Of a DNA stretch of 64,000 bases, positions 1 through 13,235 are shown piece by piece. Each line of letters begins with the position of its first letter. The stretch's first letter is position 1. The notes below the pieces were generated by a model. It was given only the letters and a program-made list of their open reading frames with translations, ran no database searches and was not told the DNA's origin. The DNA lies in the NCBI GenBank assembly GCA_963921825.1, contig OY997592.1, forward strand, positions 58,610,336-58,674,335. Reading direction: 5' to 3'. Source of the stretch: Erodium maritimum (lineage: Eukaryota; Streptophyta; Magnoliopsida; Geraniales; Geraniaceae). Position numbers and translations under genes: made by a program.

Positions 1-690
1 AAGGGTGGTAAAGGGAATGTGAGCTCTACACAAGGGGCACCACGGACACCGCCAAGGCAGCAGGACAAGGGACGAAGGGCATATCAGGATGGTAGGGATG
101 AGGAGGTACAGGTGGGTTGGTTACCACGTGAGCTGTCCCCGTCGTTGTCTGGAAAAAAAAGGGCGGAGAGGGAGGAGGACCCTATAAAGGATGAGGGGTC
201 ATCCGCGTCAGATGAGGCGTCAAATGTAGCGGCGGGGGGCTTCAACCACCCTCACCTCCAGGAATGAGTACTGAAGGATCCAGGGAGGGTTTGATTGACT
301 GTACCTTTTCCCTGGAAGATAGGTGGCATTGGTACCACCAACAGTTGATGAGTTACTTCTCTACCACTTCGGAGTCAGCAATCCAGCGTTTAGGAGCCCT
401 AACACTATCACTCAAGGGAGGACGACGCACGCTGACTTACCGGGGGAATAACCGGTCCACCACTGTGAAATTATCATTTGATCTGCTCGATCAGTTTCTT
501 ATGGTAGGAGCATACTGTATCGGTATCTTTGGATGCTACCACCGTCCCACCCCTCTGACCGCCATTATGCCCATGAGCAACATTTACTATTTCAGTAATT
601 GTCTTTCAGTTTATGTTAGTTTTTTTTATGGTGCTCTCCGTATTAGCGGTCACCAGAATGCTTTAAAGTTATAATATTCTATTTCTGCCT
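1..690 (+). mobile_element. Possible LINE ORF1 remnant (C-terminal part)
   Basis: A polar, charged reading frame without an ATG start runs from about position 19 to a stop at 267, rich in Arg, Lys, Glu and Pro. It is followed by sequence with frequent stops in every frame. The style resembles the low-complexity C-terminal region of plant L1-type ORF1 proteins seen elsewhere in this window, but no zinc knuckle is present here. Assignment is by resemblance only. The window edge cuts off whatever lay upstream. Confidence 0.3.
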
Positions 691-899
691 CAAAAAAAAG
701 TATGTTAATAACTTATTAACATATTTTTCAGGATGGTTGATGAATTTTTATAATCGATGACAGATCATTTTTTAGCATATAAAAGAGATTTTATTAAATG
801 GATACGCTTAACCTACAACGAATAAAATAATAAAAAAGAGTGAGTCTAAGTTATAATTCATAGACATCAAACGTTAACTCTACAACAAACTGTAAGGTT

Positions 900-2330
900 T
901 ATACCAGGGATAATAGTGGTGAGACCAGTGTCTCAGGTGGATGGGTAGACATAAAGTCGGTAGTTGTCACTTCCTGTCTCGACTTGAAGACTCCCGCAGC
1001 GAAGGATCCGGGACGCTTGAGGGGATAGAGGGAATCAAGGGAGTAACCCAAGAAGTAGGGAATACATGGGGTTGGTTGTGACTCGACCATGGTAGGGCGA
1101 GGTGTGCTTCCCCACACATACCCCGGTGTTGGTAGGGATACTCATGGGCTCTGGCGAGATCGCTTGGCGGGTCTCGCCTTAATCGTAGTCGGAGCAGTTG
1201 TATCCACTCCCCTTACCTTGGGGTCATCGGCCGTTAGAATGTCGTGGAGAAATTCTAAGGCATGTAAGGGCCTTTCACCATCCAGAGAAGACCCTGGACT
1301 AGGAAGGAGGTCATGTATCTCCTATGTCTCTCCTGGTCTTGGGGTCCGCCCTTCATCGGAAGACGGGTTGGAAGGAATGGATACAAAGCACCCCGTCCCC
1401 ACTAATGACAGTGCTTTAGGCAGAAGATCCTGAACCGGTGGTGAATTCGGGAGGGTCTAACATGCAGGCCCCAATATGGTAGGGGAACTCGGGCGTGGGG
1501 TTTCCATGGCGGCATCCTGCGTTCCTGACGGAGGCTGTTGGGGCTGCTCCCACCTCGGATGCTCCATTTCCTAGGCTGTAGTAAGATAGTGTGGTGGGGA
1601 CGGCGGGTGGAAAGGGGCTCGCCAACGACATTTAAATCCTTCTGAAGGAGACCACTGTGTCATCCTTTGGCCAACAACATGCTGGTGGTGTCCTCCTCCT
1701 TCCACGAAGGTTCCCTACCTAAGGCATGGCAAGGATAGGGTCTCCAAAGTCGGAGTGGTTCAGATCCTCCTACGGTGGATGAGGTGAGTCAACTAAGTAC
1801 ATCGTGGCAAGCAAAGAAGATTGCCCTAACCAGGGAAAATGGTAGGCACAGAGGCGCCCACTGTAGGCTAAGATTGTCCGGAGGGGGTCGAGACCCAATT
1901 TTCTAGTCTTGTGGAAGGGGCGGCGGCAACTAGTAGACCAGGGTTTTCCATGGTCGTTCTTCAGTGGAGTCACGATCAGGAGGAGGGCGGAGCTCGGTTG
2001 GATCGGGCTGGGTAGTAGACCGGGCGAGGGGGGAGGTTTGGTGGTCATTTTCTCCTTCTAATCGCTACAGATTTATAACATATAAGGTGGATGTCAGAGG
2101 CATAATTTGAGACGATGCGATGGCAGGGGACAACTTCTGAACATCTATAGTTACCTTGGAACTCGTCAAGAGGATAGTTTTCTCAAGAACAGGAGTTATC
2201 ACATGGGTCCTCGGAATGGTGGGGAGCGTTGGTAGAGCCAGGAGGTGCTGAGGGAGAGTTGGGATGAGGTCGTCGAAGGCGATGACAACATACAAAACGA
2301 AGAAGCGGAGACTGAAAAGAAACCCTAAAG
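900..2330 (-). mobile_element. Degenerate transposon-derived sequence, possible reversed LINE ORF1
   Basis: Read on the minus strand, this stretch gives a patchwork of Pro/Ser/Arg-rich frames (for example 1770-2048) broken by stops and frameshifts, with a base composition like the LINE ORF1 remnants further right. No intact domain was found. I infer an old reversed LINE fragment; an unrelated decayed element is equally possible. Confidence 0.25.
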
Positions 2331-4060
2331 AACAATATAAAATGTTGACAAATCACTTATTTTCGTTAGTTTTGAATTTAAAAATAATTTGAGCTTGATA
2401 AAAAGTATGTGACATTACCATGAGTATATTGTAAAAAAAAAATCACACCATTGTTTAGTGGCGTGTGAATAAAATTTAACAACCAAAATTAATCAACTTC
2501 TCTTCTTTTTTTTCTTTTTCATAAATCAACTTTTCTTTCGATGTGAACAAAATTCAACACCGCAGAACATATGACTTTAGAATTACTTTGAAGCATTTTA
2601 CTTTCCAGTCAAACATGCAATGAAACAGGTGTACGACACACAACTTGTACTATCCAACCGAACAACTAACCAAATTCCATAACTCTTTTGAGTCAAAAAC
2701 TCACTCCAAACGCGTGACCATACCTATCCTAACTCATTATCGCTTCATTCTAATGCAGTAAAAATTCCCGTTTAGAAACGTCTTATGGGCTATGCCGGCC
2801 CAATTTATTTTCTTAGAGCGTTTTAGGTTGTTTGGACAGAATATAATCGATTAATCTCCGTTTCGGCCGATTAATCACTTTCTGACCGATTAATTGATCG
2901 GGTCGGATTTATAGTTAAAAAAGCAGTTTCTAACCTTTTACAAATTAAATGAAACCATACAGTTATACTAGTTGATTTGGTATAACACACTTTGTTCAAG
3001 TGTTACATCCCGAGTTTGATTCACACTATTAATACTTTTTGTTTAGTATTTTCAAAACATAAAAAATGCACAAATCTGTATAAATTAAGTTGATAGAATC
3101 ATACATATTGATATTCTTTTAAGAATTGTATGATACCTTTAGTTTAATAGAATATTTATGCTTTTTAATATATTTAATATTCGATATTATTAATATTTTT
3201 TATATAGTATAATATATAATAAAAAATAAAATAAAAATACGATTAATCCCTGATTAATCTCCGCCTAGTTCCTAGGACCCCTTTCGGTCCAATTAACGCC
3301 TAGCATTTTTTACAACCTTCCTTCATTCTATATCGAATTACGCTCTCGTAAGTAGTGACCATCCCAATCCGATGTACAATTATTTGTGATAGGAGTTTTT
3401 CTACGTATCTATATGGATGTTAATGATATAAATGCATAATATAAATCTTGAATTTATCAAAAAATTAACTTCCGAGTTCATATATAACAATCGAGGCATT
3501 GATTAGACTTTTAACTTATTTATCAATCATATATCAATTTTACGTGTAAAAGTATTTACGGTCAAGATACGTTTAGTCATCATTCTTTCATGTTTGATGA
3601 TACTAACAATTTATTGATTGGGTTGCAACATACCATGTCCGACCATCGTCCCGAAACTAGCACCACTCCATGAGCCGATAACAGTAATTCAGTATGATTA
3701 ATTCATTATGAGTGACATGTCGTCAATTTTATGTCTAAACGTTTAGAAAAAAATTCAACTCACCACCTTAATTTTTTTTATTTTTAAATCAATACTCTAA
3801 CTTGTTTTTTTTCTTCACACTACCTTAATGGTACTTTTTTTCTTTCAAGTTACTTTCCACGCTAAAAATATAACTATTAATGAAAAAAATGAGAATCTAA
3901 GAGCCCGCAAACATCTTTTTTGTAGATTCAACACCACTATCATTTGAATATAAAAAATTAATTAAGATTAAAAATTTAGAACGTGAATACTCAGAACCAT
4001 ACATTTTATAATTTATATCACCAAAGAATGGGAAAAAAATAACTCTTACTGTTCTCGGAG
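2331..4060. other. AT-rich intergenic DNA without a recognisable gene
   Basis: This stretch is very AT-rich and has no open frame of interest. Around 2850-3320 it contains repeated copies of a GATTAATC-type motif and ends near a CGCCTAG motif, which resembles a decayed short DNA transposon. I could not establish termini or a target duplication. No host gene is visible. Confidence 0.5.
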
Positions 4061-4064
4061 AACC

Positions 4065-5570
4065 CTAATAGGGTTTTGCTTTGAATCCTAAAAGGATTGA
4101 TCTCGTCGTCGACAGCGACACCATAACCATCGTCTGTCTTTCGATTACCGCTCCTCGGCTCCCCATCACCTGCTCATCATGTATTTCGACCAACCATGGA
4201 TCCCCTACCCCTTTATGCGGCCAACTATCCCCTTTCATCGACGACCCACCGCACGCCAAACCATAGGATGGCACCTTCAGCCATCCTTCCCCCGACACCA
4301 CATCCTGCATCATCGACCAGTACCTCCTGGCCAGCGTGATCAATCCGGGTATCCCCATCTGGCACCAGCATGGCCCACGTACGGGCAATATCGAATACCA
4401 GATCGTTCTCCATATCAAACTCTACCGGTCATCGTCGACAGATCTGGAAAGATTCATCGACCGGGCTTGATCGGACGCCAGACCGGAGGCTGGGATCACG
4501 GCCCCTGGTACGCACGACCCTCGCCACCCCCACGAGTGACCCCGACGAAATTTGGGGCGCCTCTAGGGCTTCTTAACCCACAGTTTCCAAGATCATGTGG
4601 CAGGCACCAGTGACCCCTCATCCAAGGGTACTGCCCCGCCCGGGACAATTCCATGCACCACACCAAAGGCCACCACCCAAGCCGGGCTCAAGCAGGAGAG
4701 TCAGAACGAGCTTCCCCAATCCCCGGCATGGCCGAATCCTTGGGTACCCCACACCGAGGTGGGAGGGGCGACATCGCGACCAATGAAGGAGAAAATACGT
4801 TGTCCGCCCAATGCTAGGGTTTCGGCCCCTCGCTACAATCAGGATCATCTGCTAGTGTACCTCAAAGGCTTGTTAAAGTATAACCCAACAATCGGACCCC
4901 GACCTCGAAAAAAAAGGGGTGAAACAAAGCGGGACACCGATGTGGAAAAGGCCACATCTTCGGCAAACCATACTGGGGGGGTCTGTACTGCACACACCCT
5001 AAGGATCGAGGAGCCAGGGGATTCCACTGAAGCGGTGGTATGGCCTCACCTAATGCAGCCACAAGAGGAGAGGGTACATGAAGCAACAAGTACTCATGAA
5101 GACAGGGACAAGAAGGCTACACCGAAGCGCGCCCATGAACTGCAGATGGAGGGATTTGACCCTCCGCAGGGAAAATGATAGGACCCGGCGGGGGTGGGAA
5201 GGTCTCCCCGGGACCTACACCCACAGACCTGGGACTACTAGTGCTGGGGAGTCTCGGGAAAGCCACATTCAAAGAACTACTCCCAGTTATTTTAGGTGTG
5301 CATCGTCTTTTATTCCTAGGTCGATTAGGTCTTTGGTTGTTTTGTTTTAGATCTTTGAGGTTTATCATTTTTGAAATGTCGGTAAGGGGAACTCTTGAGT
5401 TTAGATCTGTGAGCAGAAACAGACTATTTCTATGGATCCATGAGCGTCCGGTGGACTACGGTCGACTGAGACAAATATCTGGAATCCTGGATAGTTATTC
5501 CCTACCCTGTAAGGTTTATAGTTTACACTAATACAATACCTCATATACTCGTTTCAAAAAAAAAATGAAA
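4065..5570 (+). mobile_element. Truncated L1-type LINE (ORF1 and start of endonuclease) with poly-A tail
   Basis: Proline- and arginine-rich frames at 4179-4613 and 4597-5178 look like a frameshifted ORF1. After the ORF1 stop near 5178, pieces of a second frame (about 5220-5340) resemble the beginning of a plant LINE endonuclease, with a GKATFKELL-like stretch followed by a hydrophobic segment. The coding trace then fades, and the copy ends in a run of A at about 5554-5565, as expected for a target-primed insertion. Stops and frameshifts show it is dead. The endonuclease assignment is weak. Confidence 0.45.
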
Positions 5571-5831
5571 GAATAGGAGAGGTAAACAAAAAGATTAAAA
5601 ATCCCACCTTCTCTCATGCGTGCTCTATACTTGTCTTCTTATTTCTTTCTTTTTTCTCTCAAGAAAATAACGATAAAACTTACATCACCATGTTCCTTTT
5701 TTTCGTTGGCCAACGACTGTTCCCTCTACAACCTCATCCTAACCTCTCTTCCCTCCACTACCTCTTTCTCTTCCTGGTCATCTGAATCGTTTTTAGGAGT
5801 TAGGCCTTACTTTTTATCGCTAGCCTCCACC
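5571..5831 (+). mobile_element. 5' part of a LINE interrupted by the CACTA element
   Basis: This T/C-rich stretch resembles a LINE leader and the beginning of ORF1. The frame appears to resume after the CACTA insertion at 11688, where Pro/Thr/Ser-rich codons continue into a recognisable ORF1. The two parts share the ACC duplicated by the insertion. That they belong to one LINE is inferred from this junction. Confidence 0.45.
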
Positions 5832-5869
5832 CACTACTGCAGAAATGGATTGGGAAAACAGATGTAAAA

Positions 5870-6200
5870 ATATCTGTTGGTAAAGTATGTGCACTTTAGC
5901 AACGGATGCAGTATCCGTTGGTGAAGTTACTACTTGGCCAACAGATAAAATTTTCGAGTCTCAAGTGTGTCGTATCCGTCGGTATTGTCTCAATACTTTA
6001 CCAATGGATATTGCATCAGTTGGTGAAGTAAATACTTGCCCAACAGATAGTTTAACCGAGTCTCAAGTAATTGTATCTGTCATGTAAGTTGTGTTTCTTT
6101 ATCAATGGGTGCATATCTGTTGGTCAAGTGTCTATCTTTACCAACGTATACTGCGTCTGTTGGTAAAGTTGTAATTCTTTACTAAGATATGTGGCCATCT
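5870..6200. repeat. Left subterminal repeats of the CACTA element
   Basis: Several diverged copies of a motif reading roughly CCAACGGATA, alternating with its reverse complement TATCCGTTGG, occur every 30-60 bp. In CACTA elements such repeats are binding sites for the element's DNA-binding protein. The matching set lies at 11190-11560 beside the right end. Confidence 0.75.
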
Positions 6201-8164
6201 ATTGGTGAAGTATTAAATTTACTGCAAAAGAAAAACAATGAATGAACTGCTCAAAACTTGTACAACAAATACATGAATTCAGGTTATCCAAAACATATAA
6301 CCTGTATAACTATTCCAGAAAATCATACACAAATTGAATAATGAAAAAAATGAATAGTGAAACACAATTTATAACATTAGAAACGTGTTAAGTATCAATC
6401 CAAAGTGCACTAACATAACGAACAACAACCTAATCAGAAGTACTAGCACACACGCTAATAAGAATTATCTCGTATGTGGCTTTGTCTCCCTCATACATCT
6501 GGAAAAACTGCTGGAACCTTACAAGCTCATTTACAGTGATAGGTAGAGGTGCATCCTGAAGTTATTGGTACCAAACAGGAGGCTCATTTCTCACATGTGG
6601 AAGATTAATGCGAACATTAGGTTTGGTGAACATCGGGTGGTTAATCTCATTGCATCCTACCATGTCTTCAAGCATCAATGCTTTAAAATGCAGGTACCAC
6701 ACAGGGTCATTTGCAACTTCAGCTCTAACGGCAAACTCATTAAGCTTCGGCTCTCTTCGGTTCCACCTACATTCGGCGCGAGGATCCAAGTTTGGTTCCA
6801 TTTCCTGTCACAAACATGTGTAAATTTACACAACCCAAACAACAAACACATAGCTTATCTCAAAGTAAAAAAGATAGCAAGCATTCAAAAAGTACTATAC
6901 AAATATCTCAGTAAAACCAGTAACCATGAATATATAACCAAGTCATCGAGAGTAAATTACTTAAACAGACAAACATAGTCATCATTCAAAGCAGACAATA
7001 CTAACTAATAAATAAGTCTTGATCATCTAAAACTAAAACAAAATGACATTTAGTCTTCAAACTCGCATTCAGAGTTATCCCTCAACCAACGGGTATAAGC
7101 TTTGGCGTGATGCTTAGGACCGCGCATGAAGGTCGCTCCATCAGACTGATTATGCCTTCTTGTTTGAGCAGCAAGTCTTGCAGCGTACCTAGCTCTTTCA
7201 GCAACGCGTCTTTCAACAGTAAGTCTTTCCCTTTCAGCTCTTTCGGCAAAAAACCTTTCCCCCTCTAAGTTAATAAAACCTAATATCCTCATGCGCGCTG
7301 CTGCTTCCCCTCGTGTACCGATTTTCACTGGCAATTTAGCATACACAACCAGCATCTCTCGGTGCAAATCTGTCACACCCCAAATCCGGTTTTGGCCGGA
7401 CTCGAGACGCGACTTGAGTTGATAATTAAATAATAACAAAGGAATAATAAAAAAACGATTAAATAATCAAGAGGTTTCGTTGAAATATTCGAATAATATG
7501 TTCCAAATCATAAATAGGAGTTAAAGCTCTAAATAGAGTACGAACAATAGGCAGTTCATTACAAGTGACCGAAAGACGTCTCTAATATCCCAAACTATCC
7601 AAAAGCTCCCGACACTCGAGTCCACTACTCAACAAGCACGCCTGTATAAACAATCAATAAAACAAATAGGGGTGAGCTTACGCTCAGTAGGGAAAATCAT
7701 AAACAATTTAACCTCCAATTTAGTAATAAAACTTGTTTAGCACTGCGACACATATTGTAATTAATACCTTTAACCCAAAATGATGCGATAAAATAGGCAA
7801 GATAGGAACAATATCACATTCATAAGAATAACGGTAACTTTCAGGAGAATAAATGGAAAGCGTTGTAAAGGTTTGATAACTACTAAAATGGAATCAAGTG
7901 AATGTCACACTAATAGCTCAAATCCTCAATACTCCGATCCACGAGTAGGTTCTTGTGTCATATCGGATCCCATACTCCGATCCACAAGAGTACTCGTGTC
8001 ATGTCAGATTTTCCCTCGATCCAGAGGAGGCACATACATCGGGCTACCAGTAACAATCCCTGAGGGACGCTTATCGTCGGGATTCTCGGAAATTCCCCCA
8101 AGGGACCATATGTCATAGGGAACCAAGGTAATGCTCCCGCAGGACGCATACACTTGGGTGAATC

Positions 8165-8575
8165 AACAAGTAACCAAACCCCGCAGGGTAAACCATCCAA
8201 ATGCCTCGCAGGGACCAATAATACCCACACCGGAATCCTCCACGGTGGAGATCCAACAGCCAATACCCTGCAGGGTCCAACAATACTCCGAACCGGAATC
8301 CTCCACGGTGTATATCCAACAACCAATGCCCTGCAGGGTCCAACAATACTCCGCACCGGAATCCTCCATGGTGTAGGTCCAACAAGTAATGCCCCGCAGG
8401 GTAAACCATTCCCCACACCGGAATCCTCAACGATGTGGGTACCATACCATATCACCAATAATCATCCCTGTAAACCATCCCCACACCGAAATCCTCAACG
8501 GTGTGGGTACCATAACCAATATCCCGCAGGATCAACCAATCAATGCCCCGCAGGGTCCACAACCAATATAAAACG
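8165..8575. repeat. Minisatellite inside solo LTR A
   Basis: A GC-rich array of diverged units of about 50-65 bp is built around CCGCAGGGT and CCGGAATCCTC cores. Continuous reading frames across it, such as 8154-8870, are by-products of the repeat length. A related but differently organised array occupies the same place in LTR B. Confidence 0.8.
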
Positions 8576-9344
8576 CACTCAAGAGACTAACATGCCAACA
8601 CATCGTCCAACCAAATCTTATCAAATTACAATTCCATCAACACACCAAAGATATCCATGTACCTTTACTCTTACCGTTATACTTACCAAACACGATCCAC
8701 CGGTCCATCGATCACCTGATCGTACCGTTTGGTACAATCAGTCATACTCGATCATCCGTTCAAACATTCAATCATTCAGACATTCATTCAATCATCCAAT
8801 CATTCAAACGTTCAATCAATCAATCATTCAAGCATGCGGTTTAGCTAGTTTCATTAGACTCTTAAATTAACTTAAAACTAAGCAAGCAAGCATGTGAGGC
8901 GAACACAACTAATCCGAGGGCTCATCACGGCCTCTCTACCAGTAAAGCAATTCCCAAGTATTGAAAGCGAGTTACACTAGTTATTCACATCCTACGCATG
9001 CATACTAGACACGTCCGATTATTAGTAATTGAAAGACGATTATTCTAGCTATTCGCATCCTATATGCAATTCTAGGACCTTTCCGATTTTATTAACCTAA
9101 TAGGCATACTAGTATTTAAGTGCACGAGGAGTTTAGTATTTCCCCTACCTTGTGGTCTTCCTCTAATAATACTCCTGGTTGCTGACGGCCGGACCAACTC
9201 CGTCTTCTTGGGCGAAGTCCATGCTCTCGAACGAAGTCCAGGTCTGGGTTTTTAACAGATCAAACTTATAATCGATCAGGTACGATCCAAAGTTATTTCA
9301 ATACGTTGCCTTTTAAACTCGAACGGGTCAAAGCGGGATTAAGC

Positions 9345-9495
9345 GACAAGTCGGGTTCGAGTACTCGAGCCCCGGCACAGAACACGGTGCACGTTTCCTG
9401 AAGCACGGTCCCTGATGCACGAGTTTTGAGGCACGGGTTTCGTGGCACGATTCCCGAGACACGGGTTTCAAGACACGATTCCCGAGACACCCGAT
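9345..9495. repeat. CACG-rich degenerate tandem cluster in LTR A
   Basis: Short units around GGCACGGGTTT and GACACGATTCCC repeat several times. Each LTR of this family has its own version of a CACGG-rich cluster at the equivalent position. Confidence 0.65.
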
Positions 9496-10688
9496 TCAGC
9501 GTTCCGCTTTGTCCCGTTCTAGGTCCGATTCACAGTCCAATTTAAAACGATCCAGTGTTCCAGGTTCCTTTCAAGTCCAAAACCGTCTTTAATCTAATTT
9601 GATTTAAATTTCCTTTTATTTAAGTCTTTTCCTTTCTTTTAAAACTGTTTTTCGTTTCAAAATTAATTTTCTTTTCAACTTCAACAGATTTTGCTTCCAC
9701 TCGATCCAGATCCCAAAAGGACTCGGTTTCAACAAAACCCAGAACCGAGATCGCTCGGGAAAGAACAGAAAAGAAGAACAAGAAGGAAAGCTCGGTTAAG
9801 TTCCAAACGACCACGGCGAAGGCGTCGCCGGCCGGGGTCTCACCGAAAAGGGAAAGGGACGACGGGAGGTGGTTGCGGCGCGACGGTTACCGGCGCGGGG
9901 GCGGCGGAGCTCGACGGTGAGGGTCGGAGACGAGCGTGAGGGAGAGAGCTCGGCGAGGTCCCAAAAAACGGGAGAGAAGAGGGAGAGGTTGGGGACGAAG
10001 ACGCCAGCGCTGGCTCGGCTGGACGGAGGTGGCGGTTTGGGGCGACGACGGTGTCTCGGTGAGGAGAAAGGGGTGGACGATGAGGCCGGAAGGTGGTGGC
10101 GGTGATGCGAGACTGAATCGGGGAAGAATAAGGCGAGTGGAGAGAGAGACGGTGGGATCGGGAGAGGAAGACGAGAGAGGGCGTCTGTAGAGAGAGAATG
10201 AGAGAGGCAGGCAATTAGGGTTTGAACCATAACTCTTGCCTTTTATACCTGAGCCTCAAATGGCGGGCCTGGACTCCTTGGGCCTTTGAAGGGAAACGGG
10301 CCGCACGACCCAACCGCGAATAACAGGGCCGGGTTGGCCTGACCGGGTCCGCGGGTCTGGTCGGGTCAGGTCTAGCCCGGTTCAATTCTCTTCCTTTTTT
10401 TTCTCTTTTTCTTTTCTTTTCCTTTCTTTTTCTTTTTCTTTTGAAGTCGATCCAGTTTTCCCACTCGATTTCCACCCACGACGTTGCAAGACGATAAAAT
10501 TTATATTTTACTTCTTCTAGAAATTTACTAGTTGCAATTTCCCACCCTAACGTTTCCAATTGCGAAAAAAAATACCCGTTGTAACCAAAGTGGGTTTTAC
10601 AAAATCTAACTCCCTCTTTATTGGTTGATAATCATCTACTGCCATATCCATATTATTGTCCACGACACTATTGTTTGTGTCCTCCATT

Positions 10689-10691
<3 letters not shown>

Positions 10692-10736
<45 letters not shown>

Positions 10737-10737
10737 T
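10692..10737. repeat. (TA)n microsatellite
   Basis: An almost pure TA dinucleotide run of about 45 bp lies inside the CACTA element, just beyond the right end of LTR A. Confidence 0.95.
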
Positions 10738-11687
10738 TGTATAATATATAAGAACTAAAAAGGAATTGAAACAATAAAATAGGGACCGAAATGAAAGGCA
10801 ACAATCATCCCAACGATGATGAGGATGTTTTCAATGTCTACGTCCCAGTAATTTTCCGTTCCTTCCACAACCACCCCGTCTTCAACACCATCGTCTTTAG
10901 CACCAACACCACTGGCTTTAGTACCATCGACTTTAAACCCCCAATAGTAACAGTTTTACCCAAACATTATTTATTTTAATGTGCTAGATTAAACTGCTTG
11001 ATACTGTTTGTTTAAACACTTTATTTGACTTTGGACTGATGTAGAACAAATAATTCCGTGTTGAATAGTTTTTTATGTCTGCAGAATTTGGATTCTATTA
11101 AACAGGTTTGCACAGGTACTGGCCCAATATATGGTATAATTCACGATTGGGTACAACATATATCAAATTTTTTTTTTTTTGGTCGTATGTTACCAACGGT
11201 ACCATGCGTTATATCCGTGAGTAAAGTGTACAACTTTACCGACAGATGTTATCCGTTGGAGAAGATTTACACTTTACCAATGGATAAGATACGTTGGTAA
11301 ATTGTACTACTTTAGCCATGGATACTATCTACGGCTAAGGTTCAGGACTTTAGTCACAGATACTATCTGTGTCTAAGGTTTTTCACCTTACCAACGGATA
11401 CTATCCGTGGCTAAGGTTTTTCACTTTACCAACAGATTGGATCTATGGTTAAGGTTACATACTTTACCACGAATTGGTTCCATGGATAAGGTTCAACACT
11501 TTACCAACAGATTGGATTTGTGGCTAAAGTTAACACCCTTCCGACTGATGCAACCATCCGTTTTCTCAAAATCTTCACCGACGAGACTTGGCCGACGGAT
11601 AGATCCATCAACCAAGATCCCTACCGATGGATATGCTTACCTGGGGAACGGATTCAACCGTCTACCAACTAGTTATCAACAGTAGTG

Positions 11688-13235
11688 ACCTCACCCTCAA
11701 CCTCCACGACTATCAATTCTCCTCCAACGACCCTTGAGGCCCTCTAAACCAGAATGATTGTGGTCTCTATTGACGAACCTCTGACCGTTTTTGTGTACAA
11801 GGATGACAAAATAATTGAGGTCCCGACCTTTGACGACGCTATGTTTCGGTTTGCCTTGGTCGAACGCCTTCTCTCCGACAAGAAACTCAGCCCTAGATCT
11901 CTATGTGGCTTGTTGGCGACGACGTAGGTAGTTTGAGGCTTAGTTATCCAACCCCTTACAGACCGAATCATCTCGTTCTTCTTTCCTTTCCAATAATCGT
12001 AGAGAACATCCAGGTTAGAGAATCGTGGACCTTTCACAGTGCGATCCTGCTTCGTACACCACTATCACCACGGACCTAGTCATAAACCCTCCTCTTCCGA
12101 ACTCTTCACATTTAAATCCAAGCTTTTGACATCCCGATGGAATTCGTACCTCCTAGATACGAGACCTTATTATCTCAAATATGTGAACGAAAGTCTTAAC
12201 AATGAACAAGGACCGACGACGGGGATGAGACGACGGTCTCTTGCTTTAGGTGGAGCTCGACGTTACAAGGCCGTTTCGTCGCCACCTACGCCTCCCGCTT
12301 GAAGGGTTCAAGGAGCCTATCACTGTCCGACTACAATACAAGAAGTTTTCGGACTTATGCTACCGATGTGGGAGCCTAGGACACTCCAAATGGTCCTGCA
12401 TGGAAACCATACTAGGTGTGGAATGATATGAAACACGTTTCACAGATCCCCTCAGAATTCCGACGGGTCTACGGACCAAGGGATACCTCTGAACGGATTG
12501 GGAGACAAACCCACCGGCACCCTATTGTTAGACCCTCATATAGACAGAATGGGATGATCCTCATCTCAATCTGAACCCGACCCCAATGATTTCGAGGAGC
12601 TCTTGGGAAAGAGACTTCGTCCCCCTACTTATCGTCTCTTGTACGAGGTTCAGACTCTCCAAACTAGAGGTCGTCGGAATCTCAACTTACAGTCTTGCCT
12701 AATGTTCCGGTCTGTTGGTGTGCCTCACCATTGGAACATGAAGCACATAGGAAATAGATCGCTAGTGTCTAACCCATTCCCAATACTTTCTCGACCTACA
12801 ATCACGTCTAACCTGGATCAACTGAGTTGCTTGGAAACTTTGGAAGTAGGTCCAGATGATTTTACACCAGCATGGGTTCCATAGCCAGAACTCGGCCCCT
12901 ACTACAACAATATACGCCCATCCCGCCACCCCGAGCTCTCAACAAGTCACCACCAGCGTCACCCACCTAAAAGTCGCTTATACCTATATCGACACAACTG
13001 CCCCGCCTCAACTGTGAGAATACTCAGCAGGGGATCCGAACGGAATCCCCAAATCAAAACATGGCCGGGTGGGACCATCACTTAAGCCCTCCTACCGGGA
13101 CCCTCAAAGATTCAAGAATACAAAGGAACTATCAAGGGAGAGGGCCAATATGACCGTAACACTAAAAGAACTACTAAAGAAGAGGGTCATCAAATCTTGG
13201 ACGTTGACCTAAATGCAAATGATGGTCATCACGAA
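11688..13235 (+). mobile_element. LINE ORF1 remnant with CCHC zinc knuckle
   Basis: The coding trace after the CACTA element is ORF1 of a plant L1-type LINE. At 12358-12399 an intact zinc knuckle reads C-Y-R-C-G-S-L-G-H-S-K-W-S-C (CX2CX4HX4C), preceded by a YKKFSDL stretch typical of these nucleic-acid-binding ORF1 proteins. Upstream, 11750-11880 resembles the DUF4283-type N-terminal region. Stops and frameshifts occur throughout, so the copy is dead. The trace continues across the hAT-like insertion at 13236 to about 14390. Confidence 0.7.

Larger units (their letters stand above)
7371..10601 (+). mobile_element. Solo LTR A (large-LTR retrotransposon family)
   Basis: The sequence begins TGTCACACCCC and ends GTTTTACA, fitting the TG...CA rule for LTRs. 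It is flanked by a perfect 5-bp target duplication, AAATC, at 7366-7370 and 10602-10606. No retroviral-type coding region or second LTR is present, so it is a solo LTR left by recombination. It shares its first 350 bp and many internal blocks, including a GGTGAGCTTACGCTCAGTAG block, with three other copies in this window (17802, 21192, 27511). Its last part differs from them. The size suggests a Ty3/gypsy lineage, but that is inference because no coding domain is present. Confidence 0.9.
5832..11687. mobile_element. CACTA-type DNA transposon, interrupted by a solo LTR
   Basis: The left end begins CACTACTG at 5832 and the right end finishes CAGTAGTG at 11687, an 8-bp terminal inverted repeat of the CACTA class. 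The flanking bases are ACC on both sides (5829-5831 and 11688-11690), the 3-bp target duplication typical of this superfamily. Subterminal DNA carries many short direct and inverted copies of an ACCAACGGATA / TATCCGTTGGT motif (about 5870-6200 and 11190-11560), another CACTA hallmark. Without the 3.2-kb LTR inserted at 7371 the element is about 2.6 kb, too short to encode a full transposase, so it is non-autonomous. Small minus-strand frames at 6562-6801 and 7050-7370 may be relics of its coding region, but I did not recognise a domain. Confidence 0.88.

Noticed and set aside
2850..3320. Repeated GATTAATC motifs resembling a transposon with termini
   Set aside because: The copies are in the same orientation rather than inverted and no target duplication was seen; only a weak note was kept in the features.
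8154..8870. Long open frame of 238 codons
   Set aside because: It lies in the minisatellite of a solo LTR, has the composition of the repeat units and lacks any domain. Frames on the opposite strand are equally long.
9796..10230. Pro/Ser/Arg-rich open frames on both strands
   Set aside because: They are inside LTR A in GC-rich simple-sequence DNA. Several overlapping frames exist on both strands, as expected by chance.
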